NCBI GenBank assembly: GCA_963082875.1
Contig: OY720102.1
Location: 7,254,001-7,318,000, forward strand
Length of the DNA: 64,000 bases
Direction: 5' to 3'
Source: Corella eumyota
Lineage: Eukaryota; Chordata; Ascidiacea; Phlebobranchia; Corellidae
Part shown: in pieces, positions 11,101 to 34,100 of the stretch
How the letters are laid out: the number at the start of each line of letters is the position of its first letter
Numbering within the stretch: position 1 is the first letter of the stretch
The notes under the pieces: model-generated
The model's input: only the letters and a program-made list of their open reading frames with translations
Databases searched by the model: none
What the model was told of the DNA's origin: nothing
Translations under genes and position numbers: made by a program

Positions 11101-14100
11101 TCCAGGATGGTGCCACTCAAGAAGATGCTCAGGAGGGGAACTTATGACACCGCGCTTCATCGCATTTGCTACAATCTAAAAACAAAACGTTTTGTAAGTA
11201 ATAAACCTCATGTATTGAACCTCATGTATTGAACATTACTTCTGTACATGTTACGAAGCTTAGTGGATAACGATATATATGTGTTAAAATAAATAAAGCT
11301 GCCTTTTGTGGTGTAGGGGTAAGATATCACATGCAAATTTTAGTTGCAAGTTGTGACTATATTACAACAACAATAATCCTGGCTATAGGGTGAGCTATTG
11401 ACTAGTATATTTAATAATTTAACCAACTAACAACTTAAACTTTTATTACTTAATATATATACAGTTAGAAATAAAAAGCATTAAACCTCACAAAAAATAA
11501 GATGAATGATTACAATAAGGCTGTAAATCTTTAAAAAAATGCTGACCTCATGATTAGGCGGTAAAATATGTGGCAGTCGGACGGCAGACAGAAGGTCAGC
11601 TGTGCAGTCGTGTAATTCCTCCGAGTTTGAGGTGAGAAGTAACTCGTGTCTGCGAGTTGACATCAAGGAAGATGTCCGATAACTTTTTGTTCGAGAATTT
11701 AAAGTTATGTGGGTCTGGACAAGATTTGGTTCTGTCATTGAGAAAGATATTATAAATATATATAATGTCTATGTAATTTTTAAAGCCTAAGACTTAAGTT
11801 TTTATCTGGTTTTGTGCATGACAATATATAAAAAGCTAAAATTAATTGGAATAATAAAATTCCTAAAATGTTTTAAATTTAAAAATTTAAAAAAAAATTT
11901 TCAATAAAAATTCATCCACCAAAATAAATTTAGTTTTTTTTTGTATATATACATTTATCTTCGATTTGGGAAGGTCGAATGTGCGACCTAAACATAGAGT
12001 AACATCAGTGGCTCTGACCCAGTCCCAAGTTCCCTGTGGCAGTTTGGGATATTATATAGATTATAATTGCCTGATAATTATGCTGCTGATTAAGTGCTGC
12101 TTCAGCAGAAGTTTATATCTTTTATAGCGCCTTACTCAAGGGCACTACAGCATGAGAGCAGTGGGGATTGAACCCACGACCTTATGTGTGGTGAAGCAAG
12201 TGTTTTTACCACGCTGCCGGTATTTATGATTGTAATTGGCAAAACATAAAATTTTTCTTTAATTAACTACCTCTAGCCTCTATGTTTCTTATCAATTCAT
12301 GTTCCCCCCAATCTAAGACCACTTTCAAGATATCTAACTCAGGCGCATTCACGTAATCAGATCTTATCACCTCACTTAACTCTTGTTTTGTAAGGTCACA
12401 AAGCACGCCAGATACCTATAAGTAAATTTAACCTCTAAGTAAATTTTTTTTTAACCTATAAGTAAATTTAAAATACACTCAGTGTAAGTAAGATTAATTA
12501 ATTTGAGAAAATTTGTTTAAAATATTGTAAGTTTTATATGCATTTAATTATAAAGGTTGTGAATGTAAATTTACCAGTAAACCTACATTTAGAATGTGAG
12601 CAATGCATGAATTATTTATTACACTAGTGATTAATAATTAAAGAGCCAAATACAATAACAATAGTATTTGTCTCTCAAAATGTATTCAAAAAAATTCGAA
12701 TTGACATTGATTATTTAAAATAAGATAGTACTATTTAATAATTAAATATCAACTAAAATTTGTAAGCCACTTTTTCCTATAACCATAAATATAATATAAT
12801 AAACCCACCTGCGTGAGATTGTCCCTTATATACTGCACAACTTTGCGCCTCAGCCATAAGGAACCATGAGGTTTGGATGACCATCTTAATACCTCAACGA
12901 TGTTTGACGAATTTAACTTTAGCGCTATCAAATCCTCACAAGCTTAAAATAAAAAAATAACATAGCATTTTTTGGTGTCTATCACATAAATATAGTATTT
13001 GTTAATATTGATGTGTATATATATATATTTTTATATATCTTTATCCCCAATGTGGGAGGTCAAATGCGCAACCTAAAGTAGTTTAAGATATTATACAGAT
13101 TATAATTGCCCGGTGATTATGCTGCTAATTAGTGCTGGATCACCAGAAGTTCACACCATTTATAGCGCTACAGCATAAAAGCAGTGGGGATTGAACCCAC
13201 AACCTCATGGTGGTGTAGCAAGTGTTCTTACCACTACAACACTCTGCTGGTTTTATATAGCCTATAACTTTTAAGGTATATATGATATAACATTCATGTA
13301 ATTGTTATTTTATTTAAAGTTTTACAAGGAATTTTTTACCTAGAGCAATTACATTAAATTAGGTGTTAAAAAGTTTATCACCTTATGACCTCATTTTTAC
13401 CTTGTGTTAAGTAAGGGAACTCTAAAAAGCGACCGAGATAAAGAATTTCCATTAAATCTTTAACATTTTCACCACATTCCAGATCATTGTTGGGCCTTAA
13501 ATTATCTTTAGATATTCTTTGAAGATCAATCTAAAATAAAAAACATTTTTTTTAGAATTTTTTTGTAAATATAAAAAAAAAACACAACATAATATAAAGT
13601 TAAAACACAAATTAGTGAACCTTATTTACCCCCAAAACTACATTGATATGCATTTTTTATATCTTTATCCTCGATACAAAAAGGTCGACTTCACAACCTA
13701 AACATCGAGTAACATCAGTTACCTCAACCCAGTCTCGAGTTGCCCTTGGCAGTTTGGGATATTATACAATATAATTGCCTGTTTAATAAGCTGCTGATAA
13801 GGCCAGCTCAGCAGGAGCTCATGTTGTTTTTAATGCCCTACTCAAAGGTGCTACAACACTAAAGCAGTAAGGATTGAACCCACAACCTCATGTAGTGTTT
13901 AAACATTTGTAAATAAAAATTTCTAAAAGCAAAAAAAAAAAAAAAAACTATTTAAATCCTACCTCGTCTGTGTACATAGCATATAGAACAACAGGCAGAT
14001 ATTTTGGTGGAAAAACTTTGCTTTCTAACTGGATTGTCATAAAATTGGGAGAGCAACTGTCAGTAGTTAAGTCACTTCGATTCTAAACAAATATTACATT

Positions 14101-16417
14101 TTATTACTACCTGATTTTTTGTAAACTAAAAAACATTTCTTTATATATACAGTATATAATATTTTATAACATAAAGTATGCAATAGGCATATCTACGATA
14201 AACATACCTAAAACAATAACATACCTAAAAGGACAAGAACTAAAATTTTTAAAATCTAAGAAGATAATAATAAAATACTTTTTATGCATTTTTACTTACT
14301 TTTTGTTTTTCTATGACTGATTTTAGAAACCCTGATCTAGATGCAAGAACAAAACTATGGCATAGAAAACTGGATTGGTTACCACTAAAAAAAAATGCAT
14401 TACATTTAAATGATTATATAATATCCCATTGTTTTTCTAGATTAAAAAACTAAATTAATTGCTGGCAATAAACAAAACAAATAACTTAAAATACGTCTAA
14501 AATAAAGTTTATATATAGCTTATTACTATTAATTGTGCTGATTAATATAAAAATAGATACAAAATTGTGCATTTTTTAACATTTGGTAGCAATTTTAGTA
14601 AAACTTATATTAAATAGTTATTATATTGCTATACTAACCCAATATTTAAAGAGGGTACGCATGTCAGTCTTATATCTCCCGATGTGTTTCCTGATAAAAA
14701 CAAATCCCTCATGTCAGAGTAGAACCCTCGATTGAAACTCGGAACCTTTTTACTACAAAAAATTTAAAAAATAAATCCTAGTAAGTTTTATTTTACATAT
14801 ATACATATAATATATTACAGAATTAAAAATATGAATGTAACTGCATTTTAAAAAAAAGTTAATACCCGATTAAAAAAAAATAAATCACAGATATATAAAA
14901 CTAATCTTTTTAAGTATATAGGCTATATAAAAACAAACATTTTCGAACCTGGTTAAAGTGGTTGATAACTTGATAGTTAGTTTAGAAGGTGTTCCACTGG
15001 CCTTGTCCTACAAATCACATTAAAAAAATGAATTTAAAAACTACAAAAGTTTAAGGTAATATGTAATTTTGTTTTTTTTATATCTAGGTTAACTATTTAT
15101 ACTTTAAATATTATCATTTTTACATCCTACCTCATTATAATCTTTGCTATTTTTTAACTTTTTTGGCGTATTCAATTGAAAAGATTCACTTCGTATGTCT
15201 TTCAGTGAATCATTAAACGAGTTGTCCGAGTACACATTTAACATTAATTTTTTCAAAAAACTCGGTGGGAAATTGTTAGACATTAATTGCAATTTGTTTT
15301 GCGTATAGTTGTAGTTGATAGGTGAAGAGTGCGACGGCAGACACAAAAGATTATCAGTTGTGTTAAAAGCATCCAGATCATTCAATGCCTAAAAATAAAA
15401 AGTTAACTTTTTAATAATTAGGACATTGTAAACAAAATCTGTATATATATTATATACATTTTTTTTCTCATTTTGTATGATAGATCAAATGCTGAGTTTA
15501 AAAAAGCACATTGCCATTACCAATACACATATAACGACAGCATTTTTTCACTAATAAAAAAAAGTCAAATCAATTTTCATAATAAAAAAAATTGACAGTT
15601 TTCTGACGCTAATAACAAGCGGGGGTTTTTAAAAGACTGTGTGCAATGTGTGCAGACACATATACTATTTATATATCATTTTTAGTTTGTCCAGACTTTT
15701 GTCTGACAGTGTGCAAAAACCCTATTAACTCAATCCAATACAGTTCTACAATATATTACAGCCTATTTGAAGTGACCACTAATAACAAAACATAGTTTAC
15801 TTACCTTTTCTTTATTTAAAACAAGGCCGGTTCTCTTCAAAAACAGAGTGGAGTTAAATTGTGCTGATTCGATTTCTTGATGGTTTGCATTGTAAGTGTT
15901 TATTGTTAAATCGCACAAAAATCCATTTTTTCGGAGTTTAAGAAAATCACGAGATGCATTTTTTGCAACGAGACGTGCCCCATCAGCCTAAAAAATTAAC
16001 CACAATATTAAAAATGTAATCAAAGCTAAATTTTTACAATATATCACATAAAATTAAGTGTACTTACAGTTTCAGAGAGGCTTTTAAGCATAGATGTTAT
16101 TTCATATTGATCAACTAATGATTTTATTTCAGATTGGCTCCATGTATGCATAAGAGATCGGATATTTCGACTATGAACTGAAGACTTTGTCGCTAAACTA
16201 ATAAAACAGAATTTAATTAAAATCTTCCAGTAATCTATGAAGACTATAATAGTTTTTATTTTATTTTACTTGGGAAATTGTTGGTTATAAATTGAAATTA
16301 CCGTTTGTATATCTTTGAAATCTTCAGCCGTTTTTTAAAAAGCGACAAGCCCGACTTTCCTTTTCTGGAATGACTCTCATACTGCACCCTCTTCTTTCTT
16401 GGCAAAACGTCGTCCAT
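8193..16417 (-). CDS. BTBD7: BTBD7, BTB/POZ-domain protein (16 exons)
   Basis: Sixteen minus-strand exons: 16302-16417, 16068-16197, 15805-15987, 15131-15388, 14949-15007, 14639-14752, 14300-14384, 13963-14082, 13401-13530, 12809-12942, 12271-12415, 11547-11731, 10996-11175, 10658-10913, 9909-10035 and 8193-9768. They sum to 3798 bp in phase (1265 residues; human about 1130). Diagnostic matches are FLCHSFVLASRSGFLKS (second BTB, about residue 290), ACEDLIALKL..SSNIVEVLRWSSKPHGS, DWGEHELI, KRGVISSPP, and RLFTPHWEEAK (about residue 610). The first BTB (about 120-230) is very diverged. The final exon (523 residues, Ser/Asn-rich) matches only at its start (HYIRLICVREQNLPDA). BTBD7 regulates epithelial dynamics and E-cadherin in vertebrates. 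Introns contain three SINEs and a MITE. Confidence 0.92.
10063..10578. mobile_element. MITE with 17-bp terminal inverted repeats in BTBD7 intron
   Basis: The left end reads CAGGGAACGAAATAACG and the right end, reversed, CAGGGTACGAATTAACG. The element is flanked by a direct GTAAT (10058-10062 and 10579-10583). Short subterminal blocks GCGAATCGTTTTTT recur at both ends in opposite senses, a foldback arrangement. No transposase ORF is present, so it is non-autonomous. CAGGG ends suggest an hAT-like origin, although the 5-bp duplication is short for hAT. Confidence 0.65.
11254..11415 (+). repeat. Dispersed repeat B, copy 1
   Basis: This shares with five other copies in the window the theme GCTTAGTGGA, then TTTGTGGTG..GGGTAA, then GCAAAT.TTAGTTG.AAGTTG, then ATATTAC.ACAA, ending in GAGCTATTGACTAGTAT. 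It is about 160 bp, has no ORF, and lies in a BTBD7 intron. Confidence 0.6.
11938..12221 (-). mobile_element. tRNA-derived SINE (family A), reverse
   Basis: Full-length. The tRNA-like head (GCGTGGTG then GGTTCAATCCCCA) is at the 12221 end and the T-rich tail, representing the ATAAAGATATATA 3' end, at 11938. It lies in a BTBD7 intron. Confidence 0.85.
13029..13250 (-). mobile_element. SINE family A, reverse, internally deleted
   Basis: Head (with box-B-like GGTTCAATCCCCA) at 13250. About 50-60 bp of the central body is missing relative to full copies. BTBD7 intron. Confidence 0.8.
13654..13898 (-). mobile_element. SINE family A, reverse, 5'-truncated
   Basis: The tail and body are present, but the copy stops within the tRNA-like head, which lacks the anticodon-arm region. 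BTBD7 intron. Confidence 0.75.
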
Positions 16418-16854
16418 TTTATTTTAGAGTTAAGGTTCTAGCACAAATATCTAAACCACATCGTTGATTTTCAACCTAAAACATTAATGCCTGCAAAACG
16501 AGATTTACTCGATTGAACTCGCAGTGTTGTCAGACATTAGTACGTGATCAAATAATTTAAATGTTAAGCAGTTTTATGCACGACAAAATTAAAAAAGTTG
16601 ATTTTTGTCACACATTACAGTTTTTATATGTGATTTTTATTTCATAAAAATCTTTTTTAGATAAGTCTTAACATAAATAAAATATTTATCCCTTTATCAA
16701 CATTTATCCCTTTATCAACCTTTGTCTATTTGTTTTATTGGGAGAAACTGTTTTGCAGCGAACGACGCGTATTGCTATAACCTGACAACCGAGACTGTCT
16801 GACTGCTGAACTTGCAAGTGGAATTGGTAAAACTTGGGAAGGTGACTTATAAAT
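16418..16854. promoter_or_regulatory. Divergent promoter region between BTBD7 and STAND NTPase gene
   Basis: 437 bp separate the two divergent ATGs. No ORF or repeat is seen. A shared or paired promoter is inferred from geometry alone; no clear TATA box is visible. Confidence 0.45.
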
Positions 16855-19800
16855 ATGGAGGAAGATTTAAACCAATCAGGTTTTTAATACATATATATAC
16901 AATTTTTGTGGTTACGTAATTCTGTTTGCTTAGAAAATTATTATTCTGTTGCTTAGAAATTATATCAGATTATTACCAGCTTGACCGCCTATTTTACATG
17001 TATAATTACAGGAAGGCTAGATGCACATAACAACATGATGAATATTTCCGATGTACAGAATGTGGTTATAAATGCAGGTAGACCAAAAATCAAAACTGTT
17101 TACTGGTTAAATATATTTTTAATATAAGTACTTATAAACAAAATTGACCGATCAATTGGCAATTGTAAGCTAATTTTTATGCACTTGTTAAATACTTGGT
17201 TGTTTTATTTTTTTAAAGGAATGAACCAGTCATTTGATGAGCCTAAAACTCCAGTAATGAAGTCAATAAATACTTGTCGGAAACCAATTCTAAATGCAAA
17301 AATAACTAGTGCCTATGTTAAACTTTATGAAAAAGTTAAAAACTTTCCTGAATTTTTGGTGCTCCATTGCCATGGTTTGGCTGGAACCGGCAAATCTACA
17401 ACTGTCTGCAGATTGGCTGAGGGTTTTCCGTTCTTCGATGCCCACTATACAGTAAAGTGGCACATTGAATGTGATGATCAAACCCATGATTTAAAAACGG
17501 AGCTGGTCAAAATGATTGTGCAAATGAGTGAGAGTGGACTACTGTCCAAACCAATTAACGAAGATCACCTAATGACAGAAGTTAAAAGAGATACGGCTAA
17601 CTCGCTGGTAAAAATTTTGTGTGGTGAAATAAAATGTGATGTGCCAATCCTCATTTTAGTTGAAGATATGCGTCAGGCAGACAAGACATTTTTTTGTGAC
17701 TTTCTGAGAAACCTTAGTAGCTCTCAAATTGAAACAAAAATCCACATCTACATTGCAAGTCGTAAACAACCGTTTATGCTTGACCAAAGTGAGTGTGAAG
17801 GAATGAGCTTTATATCCCAGAAAATAGAAGGATTTTCTGCTAAGGAAGGACAGGATTATCTTATGGACAGTGATGAAGAAACAACAAATGAAAACAAAGC
17901 AGCTGCAAAAAAAATTGTTCGCTGGTTCAGCCGATCACCGCTTGGTTTGCGCACAGTTAAAGGCCTTTGTAGGTCTATTGGGTACAATTATGAGGAGTAT
18001 TTAGAATTGCTAAACTCCGATGTCAACTTTGTTGAGACAAAAGAGATAAAAAATTTAAAGAAGCGGGATGGAGAAAGCGCAGTGCACATTTATCAAGCAA
18101 TATCCATTCCATTTGCCAATAATCTAGATAAGCTTTTGGATTGGAAGATACTTTCATGTTTGGCCTATCTTCATCACATTAGAATACCCTACTTTGTGAT
18201 AAATTCTCTGTGTCAGAGATTTCGGCCTCTTCCACACTCAGGGAAGCAAAAGCCGAAGAACAAGTTGGAGTGCAAGGATTTTATCAATACGATGAAGGAG
18301 AATGCATTGTGTACGAGTGAAGATAGTGATTCGGACGAGGAAGATGGTGAAAGTGGAAATACTGAGTACACCTCGATTAGTTGCCATGAGGTTGTTCTTC
18401 ACGCTTTTAAGCTAAGGCCCAATCAAGATATCGAACCTTTAGAGAGCACAATTTTTTCTATTGCTTCCCTTAGCACCAAGGACATGAGGGATCGTCAAAT
18501 TGCTAATGGCATGATTAAGCTTTTGCCTCACATGTATTCGCTTTTAGAGCACTGTTTTCAATTAGAAAAAGAGGAACAACAAATTTTTACCCTACAAACC
18601 ACTGGATCAACAATTGATTTTAAAGGAATTTTAAACGAGATGGTTTTGGCCCATATATACGAAGTTTTTGGTGCTGTTGTTCAAGGATCTTCTACAATTT
18701 TTGCAGAGAGGCGTACTGAATATCTCGAGGTTGCCTTGGATAAGATGTGGGAAGTTATAAGAAAGTTATCAAACTCTGAAGAAGAGGAAGACTTTGAAGA
18801 TGAACCAATGAGCAATGAGGAAACGGTTAAATATGCTAAGAAAATTGCCAATTTATGTGTACTTGCTGGCAATGCACTTCCGAAAGATTTTATCGCCGAC
18901 TACGAGTCAAAAGTTGTAGTTTTTAAACAAGCAAAAGAAATGGAATTTCTCGAAGCGCAAGCAAAGAACAAAAGAAAATTTAAGCGTTTTAAAGAAAAGG
19001 TGGTGGACACTGGAACACTGGATCTTGAAAAAATTAATACCCTGCGTCAGTGTGACCTCTTTTTGCAAGAGGAAACACACAGAAAGGTGTTTTTTGCAGA
19101 AAGAATTGCTATGATTTTGCATAGCATGAGTCGACTCCCTTTGTGTGGGCAAGCTCTGGAAAAAAACGAGGAATACAAGCGTTACACATGGTATTCCAAG
19201 CTGGCCTATGAGATTGCTGTTGCAAGCAAAACAGAAAACGTCACCCTGTTAACTGAATACCTGTCTAAAGTAGGAGGGTTTATTCCGTTGGTATTAAAGT
19301 TGAAAACTAAAGAGGACACCGAAACAACAGATTTGAGGGGGGCAAAGGACCTCTGTCTTAAAGTGATTGAGCAGAACAAAGCTTCAGATACTGGAAAGAC
19401 AAGGTTCTATGAGCACGGATTTTTAAAACAACAAAGCGGTGTTATAGCACAAATGCAGGTGCTGCGCTATCTAGTAAGAGTCAACGCCAGGCTTTATGCA
19501 CATGACAAGGAAAAGGATGACTTCGTAAGCAAAGGTGCTGATGTAAGTAAGCAACTGATGAGCTTGGCAGAGGAGCACCATGGCAGAGTTGCAATGTCCA
19601 GCAACTGCATGATTTACTGTGGCAAGTTTAACGCAGCAAGTGGTCAGTTCAAAGAGGCAGAGGAGTGTTTTGATACCTACTTCAAGTACTACAAATCACG
19701 AGCCAAGAAAAACGAAATATGCTGGGCCACCCTAAATTTTGCTCGTGCTGTAGTTGCAGGAAAATTGAGCCATCGAGTCGAGGAAGCCGTAAAAGCATGC

Positions 19801-19917
19801 GAGGAATTTTCAAGATACAGAAGTCAGTTGCCTCCACACCTTGTATCTCTCCTGGAGACTGAGAAAGAAAAGTTAGAGGGAATGAACCCAAGCAAAAAAC
19901 TTAAAAGTGATAACTAA
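16855..19917 (+). CDS. STAND-type P-loop NTPase (NB-ARC/NACHT-like) with helical-repeat C-terminus
   Basis: Exons 16855-16879, 17012-17077 and 17219-19917 give 929 residues. After about 60 residues with no recognisable effector domain comes a Walker A motif GLAGTGKST (about residue 85) and a Walker B-like strand VPILILVEDM (about 180), followed by about 250 residues that resemble the ARC/winged-helix region. An acidic Ser-rich insert (EDSDSDEEDGE, about residue 395) breaks the middle. The C-terminal half is helical, with TPR-like pairs (for example GQFKEAEECFDTYFKYYKS), and ends in a basic stretch. Proteins of this plan act as signal-controlled switches (APAF1/NLR class). No CARD, DD, TIR or LRR is seen. 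It is not assigned to a named gene. The large last exon is uninterrupted for 2.7 kb, unlike its neighbours. Confidence 0.75.
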
Positions 19918-20426
19918 ACTCTTTGCTTGCTTTTAACTAAGAATTTTATTAATTTCGCAGCCCTTTTTATTAGCCCAATTTTTGTTTATTTTTTGTGTAA
20001 TTTTCAAGCCAATGTTTTTATATTTAGTTGTATATCATTTTAAGTTTCGTTTTTGTAAAATATGTTTAATTATTTTTAATATCATGCCAATATGTTTAGT
20101 GTACATTGTAATTTTTTTGCACTATTGTTCCAGCGTTTTAATTTAGTCATTTCCAAATAATAGAAGCACTCTTTTCTTTAGTATAAAAACAGTTTCTTGC
20201 TTTAGTTTTGTTTAAAATATTAACCACTGTTAATTTGATTTTCTATGCGAAATAGTTGTACTTATATATATATATATTTAGTATTTTGTAGTTTTACTAA
20301 TAATAACCTCTCAATCCATTTGAGTAGTATTCTAACTAACAAAGAATCAGACATAAATTTCAGGGTTTATTTAGTTATAAATAAAAGAGAATGAAGTGTA
20401 TAACTTATGCACGAAATAAAAGAAGT
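19918..20426. other. Convergent 3' gap
   Basis: AT-rich, T-rich on the plus strand, with several AATAAA-like strings (for example near 20382 and 20416). It probably holds the 3' UTRs of the STAND NTPase gene and of the minus-strand mosaic protease. No repeat or ORF is seen. Confidence 0.4.
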
Positions 20427-30040
<9,614 letters not shown>

Positions 30041-31121
30041 TTTTATACAGTGCTTATGCGTTGACCTAATATAATAACTGAACTTCAATTGTTCGAAAGG
30101 CAAAAATTAGAATTTTTATTTTTTTGTAGTCTTACGTGTCACCGCGTTTTTAAGAATTAAATTAAAGCAATCGAGCTAAATAATGACGCGGTATTGTTTA
30201 TATGACGTCATAATGCAAGCGCCAAAGTTTAGGAAGGCGACTTCTAAACCGAAGAAGATAAGGTGTATCGTGTTAATTATTAAAAACGGATTATTTGTTA
30301 AAAATTTAAGTATTTTTAAACCACCGTCCGTTGAATATGATTATAACCCAATGTATTAGCAAATTCGTTACATCCATCTGTTTATAATAATGGAGTATGG
30401 TACAAAATAAACAAATTTATTTGTCCAATTTATAGACCTACAAAGTTTAAAAAAACTGCCATTTGTGGTGCGCAGGTAAATTACCGCGTGCAAATATAAG
30501 TTGAAAGTTGCGACCATATTACAACAATTAAAATTGTAGGGCGGGCTATCTACAAGTGTTATTTATGAACATTTTTTCAATTAAAATTATCATGTGACAC
30601 TCGCAATGAATTTCTGTGATTACTCGAGCAACGGAACTTTACGATTGTTTGAACAATGTCGTTAAATATTTAACAATGATTAGGGATTGCATCAGTGTGT
30701 TTGCATCGGTATTCCCACCACTAGTTTACCCTTTTTACCTTCACAACAAAGAGATAGTTGTGTCCTTATCTCTTGGTTAAGGGTTAAACATTAAACTATT
30801 ACGCGTAGAAATTTATCATTTAAGCGGGAAGCGCCAGTGAATGAAAGTTGCTTTTTTTAGCTAATTTAAGACGGCTGTAGTATATACAGGAGTTAAAACT
30901 ATTTTAAATAAAAAAATACACTTTTGTAAATATATATTGGGCTATTTTATAAGACATAAATTGTTGCAAGTTGTAGATAAATTAAAAAAATAATAAAAAA
31001 AAATTAATAGAAGCAATTTTTGAAGTAACTTTAACATCATAGTTTAAATTCTTAAAATAAAAAAATTACAAAAAAAAGTATAATTATTTTTTTCAAGTTA
31101 ACAAAGGTTATATCAGTTAAA
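30041..31121. promoter_or_regulatory. Divergent intergenic region
   Basis: Between the ATG of the (-) mosaic protease and that of the (+) carboxypeptidase. It contains repeat B copy 2 (30387-30565). Otherwise AT-rich with no ORF. It should contain both promoters, but no core element can be named with confidence. Confidence 0.4.
30387..30565 (+). repeat. Dispersed repeat B, copy 2
   Basis: ATAATGGAG start, TTGTCCAATTTATAGACC, GCCATTTGTGGTGCGCAGG, then GTTGAAAGTTGCGACCATAT and GGGCGGGCTATCTACAAGTG. It aligns with the other copies over its whole length. Confidence 0.65.
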
Positions 31122-34100
31122 ATGTCGCGAACAGCTACTGTGTTACTAGCTGTCGGGGTAGGGGTATTTGGGATAGCACTGGGGGTAATCATAGGATTTT
31201 TTTCTCACCCCGAAGAAGGGTCAAGTGCCCCACCCTGGACCGCTAACGTCGAGGCGTTTTTTAAAGACGTCGACCCAAACAACGTGGCAACGTTCGTGGA
31301 AAACATACAAGCCGAGAACATAAAAAACAATTTAAAGTAAGTCGTAACCACAAGAGTTTAAAAAGTGCGTGTGCACAAGTGCGCTTTATTGAAACATTGC
31401 ATAATTATATATTTTTTGTATATATCTTTATCCTCGATGTGGGAAGGTCGAATGCGCGACCTAAACATAGAGTAACAACAGTTACTCCGACCCAGTCTCG
31501 AGTTGCCGGTGGCAGGTTGGGATATTATATAGATTATAATTACCCGATAATTACGCTGCTGATTAAGTGCTGGCTCAGCAGGGGTTCATACTGTTTATAG
31601 CGAATTACTTAAGAGCGCTACAGCATAAGAGCACTGGGGATCGAACCCAAATCTCATGTGGTGTAGGAAGTGTTCTGACCTTTACACCACACTGTCAGTA
31701 TAACAAACTCTTTTAAATTGATAATACAACGTTTATTCAAATCGCACTTTTAGGTATTTTGCTGACAAGCCTCACATGGCCACGTCACCACGCGATGTAG
31801 AACTGGCCAAATACATTCAGCAACAATGGTCCGAGGTGTTGGACGAGGCTTACCTTACTCCGTACCAGATCATGCACGGGTACGTATCGACCGACCCGAA
31901 TAAACCGAACGTCGCATCGGTCGTGGACACGGCTGGTACCGTTTATTTTGAAACAAGAACCACCGAGGTAGTGTACGAGGAATACATGAAAGATCCGGAA
32001 GGGATTGTCCCTTATTATAATACATTCAGCCCGCCAGGCGACGTAAAGGTACAAAAATTCCAAATTATTATTAATATATTTATTTTTAAAATGGTGTTAA
32101 TCCCTAAATTTTTGACAGGGTAAACTAGTTTTTGCAAATTTCGGAACGGACGACGACTACGTTGCTCTTCGGAAACTGGGCGTTGACTTAAATGGGACAA
32201 TTGCGCTAGTAAAGTACGGGGGCGGAGTAGGCAGGGGCGGAAAATCGGTCAACGCCGCCCCTTACGGGGTTGTCGGGGTTTTAGTGTATTCGGACCCAGA
32301 ATGCTGGGTAGTGGAGGGTGAAAAAGGTAAATAACAAACATATTTTTTAATAGCAATAATGGGAGTACTTCAAAGGTTATCAATACTTAAAAAACAGTTA
32401 TTGAAACTTACAAGTAATAACTCTTCGTTTAGGTAAATAACATAACCGTAATCCAGGTAGTAAAAATCGCAAGTAAGGCGCTGAAAATCTCTCATAAATT
32501 TAACGCAACACAATACAACTAAAACCGCTATATTTATTACCCATGAAGTTATTAAATAGGCTACCCTGACGATTCAAGTCTCCCACCGACTGGAGTACAG
32601 CGGGGATCGGCTAAGTCAGATTACGGCGACCTCTCTACCCCAGGTTACCCGTCCACACCGTACGTTTACAGATTACCCATGGACAAAATTGACACCCTAA
32701 TACCCTTACCTTTACAGCCCATCGCGTACGAAGATGCAGGGTATCTTTTAAGGTAACAATGTTTCTTTCTTATTTTTAAATTTTTTTACACCATATTTAG
32801 TATAGGGACGGTTGTTTAAGGATGTTAGTCTGCTTTAACAAATATCCTTGTTCATTTAGCAACCTGGGGGGATCAATCGCCCCTGAGAGCTTTTCGACGG
32901 GACTAGCATCGAAAATTCACGTGGGCGCGGGATTTGCTGCCCCTAACGAAACCAGTGAAGTTCACCTCGTTGTTAACAACCAATACAATGTTACAGAATC
33001 GAACAACGTTATTGGTAAGTGGAAAAAGCGTGTTACCAACGTATCAAAGTTACTATTATATTGCAATTAGTGAACTTGCGGTTTAAATTACGCACTAAAA
33101 CCAATGCATGGCCGGCCTAATGACTGTGGTATATAATACTGGAAGCCGATTGCATTACAGTAATATAATACTGAGCCAAACCCATGCCCTATAACAGTGG
33201 TATAATGCTTAGCCAAATGCACGCCTTATAACAGTAATATAATACTGAGCCAAATGTATGTCCTATGACAGTGGTATAATACTGAGTTAAAAGCATAACC
33301 TAATGACAGTGTTATATAATACTGGGAGCCAAACGCATGTCTTATTACAAGGATATCGTACTGAGCCAAATGCACGCCCTAACAGTGGCACAATATTAGG
33401 CTAAATGCATGTCCTTCGAAAGTGGTATAAAACTGAGTTAAAAGCATGGTCTAATATTATAATATTTAGCCAAGCAATTAACAAAAGCTTCCATTTTACT
33501 TGATTTCGTTTAATTTATATTTTAAGGAATTATAAGAGGAAGTGAAGAGCCGGACAAATACGTCATGTACGGTAACCACCGAGATTCGTGGGTGTATGGG
33601 GCAGTGGACCCGGGTTCCGGGACCGCCTGTATGATGGAAATAACAAGGGTGCTGGGTCAGTTACGTCAGAATGGGTGGCGACCACGCAGGTAACAACTTT
33701 TTATTTTTTAGCTCGAAGGTAACAACTTTTTATTTCTTGACAAGCTATTTTGACGATAAGTAGCTTGTTTTGTTATAAATACCAAGTTTGTTTATTTGGC
33801 TTAGGTAAACATTAGGTATGAAAGTGAAAAAATATTTATAATAATATTTAAAAATTATTAGTTGTTAAATTTGAGGTGAAATTCTTCATTTAGATCAATT
33901 GTATTTGGGAGTTGGGGTTCCGAAGAATTCGGGTTGATCGGGTCGACCGAATGGGTAGAGGACAACTTCGGGCTGATGAGCGACCGCGCGCTGTCGTATA
34001 TCAACGTCGACATTGCAGTGTTTGCCAACCAGTCGTTTTTCGCCCGTGCCAGTCCTTTGATGACACAGGTTTTGTACGACGCGGCGGAAAAGGTTTGTTT

